Translations under genes and position numbers: made by a program
The notes under the pieces: model-generated
Told to the model about the DNA's origin: nothing
Database searches by the model: none
Seen by the model: only the letters and a program-made list of their open reading frames with translations
Shown: piece after piece, positions 33,834 to 44,855 of the stretch
Layout of the letters: every line of letters starts with the position of its first letter
Numbering within the stretch: position 1 is the stretch's first letter
Source of the DNA: Adiantum capillus-veneris
Lineage: Eukaryota; Streptophyta; Polypodiopsida; Polypodiales; Pteridaceae
Length of the DNA: 64,000 bases
Direction of reading: 5' to 3'
Assembly: GCA_014529385.2 (NCBI GenBank)
Contig: CM043964.1
Coordinates: 3,493,997-3,557,996, forward strand

Positions 33834-34260
33834 CCAGACCCACATACATGCATGCACATCAACTTTTGTTATGCTGCTCTCTCCCACATCTATGGTTGTA
33901 ACTACCGTAGACTTTCAGAAATCTTGGAGCTTATTCACAAGGACACACACCTTGAGGAAGGTGACAGACAATACAAAGGGATGAGGTCAAATTTGCATGA
34001 CATTTGGCTAATCAAAGCAGCAAACAATCCATTGCTTCGCTCAAGCCCGCCCAACACTTCACTTGTGGGGTAATTCTTCACACAGAAAAGGTGCCGTGGC
34101 ACCTACCCTTCTACGAGGTGGGGGTTTGGGTGAGCCTCTTGAATGGATTTATGAGGTAGCCACTGATTTACTGCAACACCATGAGCCCGCCCAACAACCT
34201 CGCTATCCTACAGGTGTATAATGTGCTTGTAAATTTAAACAATGAATGTCAAGCTTTCAG
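32577..34260. other. unassigned region downstream of the coiled-coil gene
   Basis: No recognised gene. It holds a (GA)n remnant at the left edge and a (CT)n run of about 44 bp at 33788-33831. An open plus-strand stretch 33845-34073 (HIYGCNYRRLSEILELI... followed by LHDIWLIKAANNP) looks protein-like but has no start, no partner exon and no known family. It could be an exon remnant. Confidence 0.45.
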
Positions 34261-35175
34261 CTAAGAGCAAACTCGCTTCACTCTGTTGCTCTGCGGCCCC
34301 CCATGTGCATTGAACGAGTGTCGATGATGAGCACCTTCCCTTTCTCTTGATCCAGTAAGATGTCTTTCATTTCCTCTCCTCCCCGACTCGTGTCGGAACT
34401 CCTCATTGCCCCTGCTCCTTTTTCGCACCTCATCAACATAATCACGACTCTTGCGACTGTCTACCATCTCCACAGATTCCTGATGTTGTGCATGCGCCTG
34501 GTGTGCTTGCTTCCAAGCACCATTGGCTGCCAAGGATGATGTCTTAGGCTCATTGATCTTGCCCTCTGCCTTCGATGCCACCACCGCAGACGCGCCATGC
34601 TTTCTGCATTCGTTACCAACATCAGTGTCTGGTCGTCGCTTTCCCACTGCCACTGCTCTTGAGCTCAGGGGGTTTGGCGTGTCACGATCAGGAGCACGTG
34701 CACCTAAAGATCTACATTAACCACATTTAGCGACACAGAAACACCACAAACCAGCAACCTGCACTTAGAACAAAAGCGGATTTTTGCTTACTCTAGCTGA
34801 AGACTTCTGATTTGCTTATCCTTCCGAGCTATTTCCATCTGGGCTGTCTTCTCCAGAGACAAAAAGGGCAAGTGAGTGTCCTGAAGAAAGCATGCAAACA
34901 ACATTTTGTGCATCACCGAACAGAAGCAGATGCTGACCTTGAAAAGGCAGGATATGTTTCGGACGAGGACTTCATTTTGCTTCGACAGTTCGTCATTCTA
35001 TCCAGCAGCAGAAGAATGAGCAGAACAACAAAAAACTGGAGAGAGGAATTGAAATGGTGAAGTGAAGCTTGGCATACCTTCTCTTGCAGATTGCGAGCTT
35101 GCAATCTCAAAGTTTCAGCGTCATCACTGAGTTCCTTAATACGATCCTCCAACTAAAAGATAGATGAATGTAAAT

Positions 35176-35226
<51 letters not shown>

Positions 35227-35401
35227 CACACACACACAGCGCAGACTCGAGTACCTCGTGGACGGACGTCTTGATGATAGCCCTGCCATCTTCCAAATCT
35301 TCAAACAGATCTTCGTACAGTAGCTCGGCATCATCATCTGCAAAAGCCAGAAAGGGAGAACCTGCATCGCCATGGATAGCTTGCAAGGCAGCAGAGGACA
35401 T
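34261..35401 (-). CDS. FLASH/CASP8AP2-like coiled-coil protein, five exons
   Basis: Exons on the minus strand: 35255-35401, 35078-35152, 34938-34997, 34792-34847, 34261-34711. All four introns are GT-AG and short (80-102 bp), and the frame stays open for 262 codons. The start ATG 35401 has an upstream in-frame TAA. The N-terminus is acidic (FADDDAELLYEDLFEDLEDG), followed by a coiled coil across exons 2-4. The exon 3/4 junction gives NISCLFK then TAQMEIARKDKQI, the block that marks the N-terminal coiled coil of FLASH-type proteins. The C-terminus is Arg/His/Glu-rich and disordered. FLASH works in histone mRNA 3' processing in animals; the plant role is not shown here. The gene call is strong and the family call moderate. 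Intron 1 holds a (CT)n tract. Confidence 0.7.
35178..35222. repeat. (CT)n microsatellite in intron 1 of the coiled-coil gene
   Basis: About 22 CT units on the plus strand, a GA tract in the transcript, followed by a short (CA)n. It lies 30-75 bases upstream of the intron 1 acceptor. Confidence 0.95.
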
Positions 35402-35668
35402 AACCGCAGAGAGAAGGGTACATTACCCATCTGCGATTGTGGCTTGCGTGCAACTCGTACTGCTGAAATCGAGCCTTGCACTGTGTAGTGGTGTCAAGAG
35501 AGGAGGGAATTTTGCGCGGGAGGGAGGTAGAGAATAGTATCAAACTTGTGGTTGGAACGGGTTTGAACTCACAACGTCCCGCGTTCTCAACTTGCACTGG
35601 GGTTCAGACGCGGCGGCAGGTTTTAATGGTTGCTAATTGCCTTCGCTTCCCTGTTCACACAAGCCGGC

Positions 35669-36233
35669 CCTCGTGACTAATTGACACCACCTCTGTCACG
35701 TGGGATCTACGGCCCCTATTGATTTGACGGGGGAGGGGGGGGATCGGTTTTGCACCGTCCGATGGCGGTTCAATCCCCAAGTGATCACCATGTGATCACA
35801 ATTAAAGTGAACCCCAAGTAAATTTGATGTGAACATCAAGTGACCGCCATGTGATCCCCGTGTGGATCCCAATCAACATGTGATCACCTTGTGACCCCAC
35901 CCATTACCAAGTGATTACAGTGTGACCCCGACTATCCCAAAGTGATTGCAGTGTGACCTCGTCCATCCCAAGGTGATCTCCAAGTGAACACCATGTGATC
36001 CCCACCCCGTCATTTTTGCTATATGATTCTATGTTCACACCTCCATTTCAAGTGGCACATGATAGCTTAAAGGGAGAGTCATGGCCTCCGGTTGTGTAGG
36101 TGGTGGGTTCTAGTCGCAAGGGCTCAACCGGTCGGAATCTTTTTATTCTTGAGAATAAATGGACGGTCCACATCGTTCGAAGATGGTGGACCGTAGATCC
36201 CACCTGACAAGATGGTGTCAATTAGTCACGAGG
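35669..36233. mobile_element. Mutator-like MITE with 9-bp target duplication
   Basis: 565 bp. The ends are inverted repeats of about 45 bp beginning CCTCGTGACTAATTGACACC on both sides, then GTGGGATCTACGG. The flanks are CAAGCCGGC (35660-35668) and CAAGCCGAC (36234-36242), a 9-bp target-site duplication with one change, as expected for MULE elements. No transposase frame. A minisatellite fills the centre. It is located about 270 bp upstream of the start codon of the coiled-coil gene, so it may sit in that gene's promoter. Confidence 0.85.
35780..36003. repeat. degenerate minisatellite inside the MITE
   Basis: Repeated AAGTGATxxCxxTGTGAxCCC units with a spacing of about 29-33 bp, clearest at 35886-35985 (AAGTGATTACAGTGTGACC, AAGTGATTGCAGTGTGACC). 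Units contain GTGATCAC-like palindromes. Confidence 0.75.
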
Positions 36234-36284
36234 CAAGCCGACGAAACACAAAAGCTTACTTTTAGCGAGAAAGCATATCATTAG

Positions 36285-36350
36285 TCGAAGATAGCCCAGT
36301 GGTAACATGTGCAAAGGAACTAGCAGTTCGAAGTGCACGTCCTGCATTTT
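36285..36350 (+). other. tRNA-like Pol III box pair, possible SINE head
   Basis: TAGCCCAGTGGTAA (A-box-like) is followed about 36 bp later by CAGTTCGAAGTGC (B-box-like), the spacing of tRNA-derived SINEs. The stretch is cut off at 36360 by the Cop-G insertion. It does not fold as a full tRNA as far as I can see, and no anticodon was assigned. Confidence 0.35.
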
Positions 36351-36360
36351 GCGCTGAAAA

Positions 36361-36501
36361 TATTGGGATTCATGCCAACTAGCCGGACATCCCACTTACT
36401 ACTAACCCGTCTAATAACTTAACCAATATACACTTATTCTTTAATACAATAGAACAAGGAGCTGCAACAATAGGATAACGTTGTTGTGCGCTCCACCCAA
36501 A

Positions 36502-36588
<87 letters not shown>

Positions 36589-36616
36589 CTCGCACACGCT
36601 TCCCGCAGCACCTTCA
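36361..36616 (+). repeat. Cop-G left LTR
   Basis: 256 bp, starts TATTGGGATTC where the right copy has TGTTGGGATTC (a G-to-A change in the terminal TG), ends CACCTTCA. It includes a (CT)n run of about 78 bp (36508-36585). Confidence 0.95.
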
Positions 36617-37189
36617 ACTGGTATCAGAGCATGGTTTGTGCTTGCTGTCTTCGCGTCCGCGCGCGCACTTTCAAAAGTGCAAACAGGTTTCTGATTTCGG
36701 CATCGGCAAATTCAGTGTTTGGAGAGCATTTCCAGTAGGTGTCCTGAAGTTTTACCCCCTTTCGAAGTTGTTCCTGCAGTCGAAAGCTTCATTAGAGCTA
36801 TGCTTCAGGAGTTGTATTTTTTCAACTCCACTTTTGCTACAAGACATAGGTGCAGGTTGTTCAGAGACTATTTTGGGATGGTATATAGCCGCTTTATGGC
36901 TATTATGTGCTATTGAGATGATGTTTATGGGCTGATTAGGAGCACTTTTTGGCATCGACATTGTCTTGTTTTTTCAGGCATCCATCTCCTCACAGGTTCT
37001 TGCATACGTACAGGACATCCAGGTTTCTTACAGGTTGCAATATTTAGCATCAACACAGATTGCAGTGGGAGTATTTGATGCACATATGCATTGTTTTGTC
37101 ACTTTTGATAGTGCTTGAGCTCTTTTGAGAGCAGTTTTACTCCCCGCCGCAGGAATTTATTTACTGCTTGCACATTTCGTTTGGCGCCT

Positions 37190-37500
37190 ATTTGAGCACA
37201 TATACTGCACCTTGCAATATTGTTGATAGTGTATGTACGTTGAGTTGCGGAAACTACCATATGTACCTTTTGTGGAGCCGATTTGGTTTGCTTCCGGCAG
37301 TCTCGACCATTTCTGAGACTCGGTTCGGAGGCCCTTTCTGAGACTGGGCTGGTTTCTTGTCTGCATAACCTTTTGTGAGGGTCGATAGCATGAGGTTTTC
37401 TTGAGCTGGGGGATTCTCGAATGTTGAGATCCTTTCTGTGATACAGGTTGCTGGAGTACCCTTTTTTCGTGGCCTCGCCATAGGACATGTATAGAGAGGG
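37190..37500 (+). other. shared leader module, copy 3 (Cop-G)
   Basis: The reverse complement aligns with 12500-12805 (LTR-C) over about 300 bp at roughly three quarters identity by eye, including CCTATGGCGAGG, GGGTACTCCAGC, GAGAATCCCCCAGCTCAA and CTATCGACCCTCACA. It lies in the 5' leader between PBS and gag, in sense orientation like the other copies. Confidence 0.75.
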
Positions 37501-37739
37501 CTAGGTGCATTTGACGCCGTGTTGGCATTCTTGGTCAGTTTTTCGACTTTTTATGCAAAGTTAGTGACAGTTAATGGTTGATGCGCCTGTCTTATGCTCT
37601 GAGAGCATTACTTTTGATGCGTTACTGATCTCTTGTGACAGTTTTGGATTGAGATTTTGTCAGTTTTTCGTGGGAAACTCTGTCGAATTTTTCCCAAAAT
37701 TACCAGTGTTTTTCGCCATATTATCTTTAGCTTGCAGCC

Positions 37740-40700
37740 ATGTCATTTAGTGGTGAAAAGGATATTTACAATATCCCGAAATTTGATGGGACGAATTTTG
37801 CTATCTAGAAAGAGCAGATTCAAGATGTTCTTATACAAAAAGGCCAGCTAGATCCTATCATGGAGCGCCCAGAAGGTGAGTATACAGATTGTTGAGTGGG
37901 AGAAACTTGATGCTAAGGCCAAATCTACCCTCCGTTTGCATTTGGCCGAATCTGTGTACTTTACTATAGTTGGAGAAAGGACTACTAGAGATGTATGGGA
38001 TAAGTTGTGTTCCAGTTATGAGAACAAAAGTGCCACTAATAAGGCTTTCTTGATCAAAAAACTGTTTGACCTTCATATGAAGGAAGAGGGCACTATTTCT
38101 ACTCACATTAATGAGTTCAATATCATTTTCACTCAGTTAAAAACTCAGGGTTTGGTCTTCGATGAAAAAATCAAATGTATCTTCTTGCTATGCAGTTTAC
38201 CCTCGTCTTGGGATACGGTCTGTACTGCGATTAGCAACTCAGCACCTGGTACTGGTCTAGTGTACAATGACGTCCTTGGGAGTCTGTTTACCGAGGAGAT
38301 TCGTAGGAAATATCTCGAAGGCAAGAAGGATGGTGATGCGTATGTTGCTAGTGATAGACAGAGGGGTCGTACTCAAAGTCGTGCCAAAAGCAAGGAATGT
38401 GGGGGCTCACGCAGTAAGTCTCGGGGTTCTATGTGTAATGTCGAGTGCTATCACTACCATAAAAAAGGGCATGTGAAGAAGGATTGCAGGAGATGGCAGC
38501 AAAGCAAGAAGGATAAACAATCCAGTGAAACTTCTAAGTCTGATGATTCAAACAAGGGCAAATAAAAGTTAGAGGAGATCAATGTGCTAGAGTCTTCAAA
38601 TGCTCCTATTGTAGAGAAGCTTCCAGCGGTTGTTATGCCACTTACCTCTGACGTATTGGTCTTCACAGCAGATCTACCTGTCGAGGCTCTTGTTACAGAA
38701 GATGCACAATATGCACAGAATTGGATAGTAGATTCTGGTGTGAGTTTCCATGTGACACCACATAGAGAGTGGTTCTCTACTTATTCTCACTCTTGTGGCA
38801 AAGTGAGACTTGGTGATGCTTATGAACTAGACATTGAGGGTGTCGAAAACATCAAATTTCATCTAAGGAATGGCACGCACTTTACTTTATGTAATGTCAG
38901 ACATGTGCCCAAGTTGACTAAAAGCTTGATTTCTGTTGGTCAGCTTGATGATTTTACTACAACACCACATTTGGTAATGGTTCGTGGATAGTACGCAAAG
39001 GTAATCTTGTTGTACTCAGAGGTCAGAAGCATGGTACCTTGTATTCCATGCATGTGTCAGATGTTGGTCATGATTACATATCTATAGCCGAGCTGCCGTC
39101 TACTGAGTTGTGGCATTGCTGGCTAGGTCATATTAGCCAAAAAGGAATGAGAACTCTGACTCGTTTTGGCTACTTACCTGTCTTGTCTTATGTTGACTTT
39201 CCTGTTTGTGAGCACTGTATCTATGGCAAACAGACTAGGTCCGTGCACTTACCATTGGGTCAAAAGCAAGCTGAACCTCTAGATTTAGTACGTAGTGATG
39301 TTGTGGTCCTATGTCAACCAAATCTCTAGGGGGGGGCAGCTATTTTGTGACATTCATAGATGACGCTACTCAAAAGGTGTGGGCATATCCTTTGAAACAT
39401 AAGGATCAAGTTCTTCCTGTATTCCAGAAATTTTTAGCACTCATTGAGAATGAGTCTGGCAAGAAACTCGAGAGGTTGCGGAATGACAACGGTGGAGAGT
39501 ATGTCTCCAAGGAGTTTGACAATTTCTGTGCTAAAAGGGGGATTAAAGGCAGTTTACTGCACCATACACACCAGCTCAGAATGGAGTTGTTGAGCGCATG
39601 AATCGTACATTTTAGGAAAGAGTCACAGCCATGCTTTCTAGGGCAAATCTCACACAAGGCTTTTGGGCAGAAGTCGTCTTGACCGCAGTGCACATTATAA
39701 ATCTTTCGCCTAGTACGCCATTGAATTATGAGAATCCAAAAGAATTATGGTCTAAACGTAAGCCCCAATATGACCATCTACGTGTTTTTGGTTGTGAAGC
39801 TTATGCTCACGTGCCTAAACAACTTCGCCAAAAGTTAGAGCCAAAGTCACACAAATGTATTTTCATTGGATATGGTGCAGATGGAGAGATGGAATATCGT
39901 CTCTAGCACCCGGAATCTCGTCGAGTCATCTATAGTTCAGATGTGATCTTCAATGAGTCAAATATGTATAAACAACCTATCAAGGAAATAGAGATTCAGA
40001 GAGTCACTTTTGAGGATGTTGCCTTAGAGACAGTGAAATCAACTCAGCGGGCTACTAATGCACCTTCCACTAGCAATGCTTCAAAGGGAGCGGATAGCAA
40101 TGGTCAAGGAGTGAGACGGTCTACTAGAGTCTCTCGTCCACTTGCGCGTTTCGAGGCAGGTCTTGATTACATCATGTTGATCGATTGCGGTGAGCCAAGC
40201 TGCTACCAAGAAGCCATGGTGACGGATGATGTGGTGAAGTGGGAGCAGGCTATGCAATCTAAGTATAACTCAATTCTGGCTAATGACACTTGGGACTTGG
40301 TAGAACTGCCAAATGATGCGAAAGCTTTACCTTGCAAATGGGTTTACAAGAAGAAATTTACCTTAGGTGATCCAAATCCAAAGTACAAGGCTAGACTTGT
40401 AGCCAAAGGGTTCAAACAGCAAAAGGGAGTCGATTTTGATGAAACCTTCTAGCTTGTAGCCAAGATGACAAGGCTTAGAACCGTACTTGGTCTTGTAGCG
40501 ATTGATAACATGGAACTTATTCAAATGGATGTGAAGACATCATTTCTTCACGGGGATCTCGATGAGGATGTTTACATGCAGTAGCCTAAAGGGTTTGTTT
40601 AGGAGAATGCATCTCGTGAGGAGCTAGTATGTAAGCTCAAAAAGGCACTTTATGGCTTAAAGCAGGGTTCAAGGCACTGGTATCATAAATTTGATGCATG

Positions 40701-41746
40701 TATGAGGTCTCAAGGATATAAAAGGAGTGAAGAGGATCACTACTTGTACACAAGAAAGCTAGATGATGGCTCGATGATCATTCTGGTTTTGTATGTTGAT
40801 GACATGCTTATAGCTGAAAAATCCATTGCGAAAATTGCCAGCTTGAAGAAAACACTTAGCAATAATTTTGCAATGAAAGATTTGGGGGATGCTACACACT
40901 TTCTTGGCATGCGAATCAAAAGAGATCGCAGACGTCGTATACTTGAGTTATCTCAGGAAACATACATTGAAAAAGTTTTGCAGTGTTTCAATATGCAGGG
41001 GGGGAAAGCATTGAGTACCCCAATGCAAGCATTCTTGAAAATCTTCAAGAAAGATGCACCCAAATTTGATGTTGAGCGAGCTGAAATGGCTAAGGTACCA
41101 TATTCTTCGGCAGTGGGCAGTCTCATGTATGCTATGGTGGCCACAAGACCAGACATTGCTTTTGCAGTGGGAGTGGTGAGCCGATATATGGCAAATCCTG
41201 GCAGCAAGCATTGGAAAGTAGTGAAGCACATTCTTAGGTACCTCAAAGGTACGATCGGCAGGTGTTTACGCTTTGGGAACAATGATGCATCCATTGTGGG
41301 TTATGCGGATGCAGACTATGCGGGTTGTGTTGACAATAGAAGATCGACATTTGGCTATGTCTTCATATTTGCTGGAGCAGCAGTATCTTGGAGGTCATGT
41401 CTTCAAGATTGTACGTCGTCTTCCACTACGGAAGCAGAGTACGTTGCATTGTCGGATGCAAGTAAAGAGGCTGTATGATTATCTTGCTTGGTCAAAAATC
41501 TTGGCATTGATGAGACTCTAGTGATATATTGTGATAGTTAGAGTGCTCTTGCACTGGCAAGGAATTCCGTTTCACTCCAAATCGAAACACATTGAAGTCA
41601 GGTATCATCTTGTGAGAGATTTCTTGGCCAAAGATCTCATTGATATGGTCAAGGTACACTCTGACGACAACCTAGCAGATGCTTTGACGAAAGGCTTAGC
41701 TTTGGAGCGGTTTGCACATTGCAGTGAGTTGATGGGTATAGGTTGA
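37740..41746 (+). pseudogene. gag-pol polyprotein of Cop-G (stops and frameshifts)
   Basis: Gag starts at ATG 37740 (MSFSGEKDIYNIPKFDGTNF). The zinc knuckle near 38448 reads CYHYHKKGHVKKDC, with Tyr for the second Cys. Protease WIVDSGVSFHVT lies near 38724. Integrase has the HH..CC zinc domain (LWHCWLGH..., CEHCIYG, 39105-39230), catalytic FIDD near 39355 and NDNGGEY near 39485. RT has FLHGDLDE near 40550 and YVDDM near 40795. RNase H has GYADADYAG and TEAEYVALSDASKEAV near 41300-41478. TAG at 37807, 39612, 39904, 40450, 40581 and 40599 and 41538 stands where Trp or Gln is expected. Frameshifts occur near 37880, 38955, 39310 and 39590. Confidence 0.9.
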
Positions 41747-41815
41747 AGCCATTAGATTGCTTCACGGTTGTACATACCAGGTCACTTGGGCTGTGTTGGC
41801 CTTCAAGTGGGAGTT

Positions 41816-41955
41816 TGTTGGGATTCAGGCCAACTGGCCGGACATCCCACTTACTACTAACTCATCTACTAACTTAACCAATATACACTTATTCTTTAAT
41901 ACAATAGAATAAGGAGTTGCAACAGGATAACGTTATTGTGCGCTCCACCCAAAGC

Positions 41956-42033
<78 letters not shown>

Positions 42034-42079
42034 TCTGCTCTCACACTTGCGCTCGCACACGCTTCCCGTGGAACCTTCA
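41816..42079 (+). repeat. Cop-G right LTR
   Basis: 264 bp, TGTTGGGATTC...GGAACCTTCA, with (CT)n at about 41959-42031. It is followed directly by the GAAAA duplication. Confidence 0.95.
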
Positions 42080-42468
42080 GAAAAGCGGATGGTATTGCAT
42101 CTCTTTCGGGGGGGGGGGTCGCCCAAAGAATGGCGGATCCGTTGATAGGATGCAATTTGTTGGCCCAATCAGCACGTGCCAGTGCTCTGTAAGGTGCTAG
42201 TACATCCCAAATTCTACAACGTAAATATGGATGTGTAGGAGGGGGTAAAGGCCGACATCCTGACGACGTAGCTATTTACAACTCCCTTCTCATCTTTTGG
42301 TGATGTATCTACCACATCCTCCTTGGCAGCTCATGTTGATGATAAGAATCTGCCTTGGATCTTCCTCAGCCACTCTGGCCGCCATATGGCCGAGTTTATG
42401 GAGCCCCTCCACCATGCCAAGACACCATTCCTTCTTAGACCTTGATTGTGTCAATTCTTTGCCCAGGG

Positions 42469-42571
42469 GCCACAACTAACGGACCCGCATCTTCCACGCT
42501 TGTCGAGCCTACTGAGCGAGGACTACGTGTAGAGAGTTCAATGAAGCAAGAAGTCAGCCTTCGTGCAGATG
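42469..42571 (+). CDS. possible orphan host-gene exon
   Basis: A polypyrimidine stretch ending TTCTTTGCCCAG at 42468 and a donor CAA|GTAAGG after 42571 bracket an open frame (ATTNGPASSTLVEPTERG... to VSLRADDQ). The following intron-like sequence contains (CT)n at 42592-42634. The family is not recognised and no partner exons could be confirmed; Cop-G was inserted about 390 bp upstream. Protein-like, but may be chance. Confidence 0.3.
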
Positions 42572-42590
42572 ATCAAGTAAGGTGCTCTCT

Positions 42591-42591
<1 letters not shown>

Positions 42592-42634
<43 letters not shown>
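42592..42634. repeat. (CT)n microsatellite
   Basis: About 21 CT units, immediately downstream of the possible splice donor at 42572. Confidence 0.95.
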
Positions 42635-42637
<3 letters not shown>

Positions 42638-42639
42638 TG

Positions 42640-43199
42640 TGTGGGTTATTCATGCTTGAGGTCTTACTTGTAATTTTACTTTCGATTTCCATGATCACAG
42701 TTCACAACACGTTCACACCTAATTCACATTAACAAAATCCTTCTACACACAATTTGTGCAGCTCACACCAGTTCACCACTAGTTCTATCGTGTGTACAAA
42801 TGTCGGGGTTCATGCTTTGTTCATAGAGGCTTCAGATGCATGTGCATTTTGTGCATGACTGTGTGGAAATCTCTAATAATCACATGCGCAATTACATCCC
42901 ATAGAGTCACTTGGAGTCTTTCTTGCTGCTTAGGTGTGTGGGTTCAAAATAAGAGAAAGAGTCTGGGGAGGGAGCTATGTGTAGGACATCCATGGGCGTG
43001 TAAGAATGACTTAATGTATCGCTCATGATACGATTAGTTGGCAAAGCTTGTAGGGAACTTCCATTCCCTAAGGGCATGATCAATCCACAAAGGGAAGCAA
43101 GCCCAAAGCTTTGCGGAAAGATTCGAACTTCTCACAAGGTAATGCCTTTGTGAATAGATATGCAATGTTGTCCTATGTTGGAACATAAGCCAAGTTGAT
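42640..43199. other. unassigned spacer
   Basis: No long open frame, repeat or recognised motif. It precedes the copia relic Cop-H. Confidence 0.5.
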
Positions 43200-44840
43200 C
43201 TCTCATGTTGAGAGTTTCTCCCTTACATAGTTATAATGCACCTCGATGTGCTTTGTGTGAGAATGAAAATCTAGGTTCCTTGCAACTGCCAATGCGCCCT
43301 GACTGTTAGTGTAGATGATGTTGGCAGTGTCCTGTCCAACACCCAAATTAGCCATAAGGTGTTTGAGCCATACACATTGAACCGTAGTTGTGAAGACTAC
43401 CATGTATCAGCTTCACAACTAGAAGTGGCCACAGTATGTTGATTCTTGCTCAACCATAATCTATGTATGACCTTTCGAGCATGAAACAAAAACCACTCAT
43501 AGAAACTCGTGTGTCATAACAACTAGCTCAATGTGAGCCCAAAAAATTATGCAAATCTGGCGGCAATGATCTCCTTAGGATAATAGAACCCAACATGCAA
43601 AGTGCCACTCGAGTAGCGAAAGATCATTAGTCTGCCAATGCTTAGACCCTGTGCTATGCATAAATTTGTTGACTAGTGAGACTACAAACCGAATATCCAT
43701 CCTCATATTGCATACATAAATAAGGCATCCATGATAAAGAGTGACATCAGCAAGATCTCCAGCATTATGAAGACTCAATTTTAAACCTATTTCCATTGGA
43801 GTAGCAATAGGTTTGCAGTCCTCAAGTCCAAACTTACATAGTAATGTCTCTATGTAGCTTGCTTGACACAAAGCAATACCTCTATCACAATGGTTAAATT
43901 GTATGCCCAATCCCCAAGTATTTTATCTTGAAAGTAGCTTCAATTCAACCTTGAATTGAGCAATGTGTGTCTCATTCAATCGAATAATCAACAAATCATC
44001 TGCATACAAGACGACAATGATATTACATCACCATCACATTTGGCATACAAGTGCTTTCAATTGGATTGTTAAAGCCTTGTTTAACCAAATGAGGGCCAGA
44101 TTTCTCATACCAAGCACAATGAGACTGCTTCAACCCATATAAAGCTTTCTTACATGCACACTTTCTTTGCTTGTCCTTTCTTAACAAAACCACGAGGTTG
44201 CATTACATATACTTCCTCGAAAGTATCACCATTCAAGAAAGCAATAATAATGTCTGATTGATGTACATTCCATCCAAAGATGCCAATGCACATAACAGTA
44301 GTCATATGACAAGTGGGAGCAAAAGTCTTCTCATAGTCAGCGTTTCTACTATGAATAACCTTTTGCAACAAGTCTAGCTTTGTAGCAATCAATCTCACCA
44401 TCCGGCTTACGTTTCAACCTGTAAACCCACTTTGTTCCAATGGCCTTTTTATGAGGAGGCAAATCACATAAAGTCTATGTTTCATTTTCTATAAGTGCAT
44501 CATATTTTGATTGCATTGCAATTATGCTTCATCAAAAGAAAGAGGTTTATATTCTATAAGTGCATCATATTGTGATTGCATTGCAGTTATGCTTCATCAA
44601 CACAAAGAGGTTCATCTTCATCACATAAACTAGAGACAACCAAAGTATAACAATCTGACACATATGATACATGGGCATACCTAAACGTGTATGACTAGAC
44701 ATGGATGCATACAATTTACTATCATGCAAAGTATGCACCACCCATTTGGGCATACCCCTAGCCTCTTCATTTGCACCCCTTTCCACATCAAGTACATCAT
44801 GTATATCTACATCAATAATAGGTGGACGATGAACATTGTA
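43200..44840 (-). pseudogene. Cop-H, copia RT-RNase H relic
   Basis: On the minus strand, in broken frames: RT start AMQSKYDALIENET, TAG, then KKAIGTKWVYRLKRKPDG near 44540-44380; YEKTFAP and AFLNGDTFEEVYVMQPRGF in 44401-44150; QASYIETLLCKFGLEDCKPIATPM in 43910-43780; RNase H WLKHLMANLG, TNSQGALAVARN and HTKHIEVHYNYVREKL in 43403-43203. The YVDD active site region (about 44000-43950) is disrupted. A tandem duplication of about 62 bp lies at 44491-44615. No LTRs were found. Confidence 0.8.
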
Positions 44841-44855
44841 TAATCTTTACCATCT

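Larger units (their letters stand above)
36361..42079 (+). mobile_element. Cop-G, full-length Ty1/copia element
   Basis: LTRs 36361-36616 and 41816-42079. Target-site duplication GAAAA at 36356-36360 and 42080-42084. PBS TGGTATCAGAGC at 36619-36630 (initiator Met). Polypurine tract AAGTGGGAG at about 41805-41813. The gag-pol region 37740-41746 keeps the copia order (Gag, protease, integrase, RT, RNase H) but has many TAG codons and frameshifts. It is inactive as it stands. Its PPT, PBS and protease wording are close to Cop-F, which may have depended on this family. Confidence 0.95.

Noticed and set aside
34812-35060. Plus-strand ORFs overlapping the coiled-coil gene
   Set aside because: The minus-strand exon model has canonical splice sites and continuous frame; these are shadows of it.
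35540-35640. tRNA-like B box (GTTTGAACTC, complement GAGTTCAAAC) upstream of the coiled-coil gene
   Set aside because: No convincing A box at the right distance and no fold; may be part of the 5' UTR.
36050-36120. tRNA gene or SINE inside the MITE (TGGCCTCCGG ... GGTTCTAGTCG)
   Set aside because: A- and B-box-like words are only about 10 bases apart, too close for a Pol III promoter, and no cloverleaf is seen.
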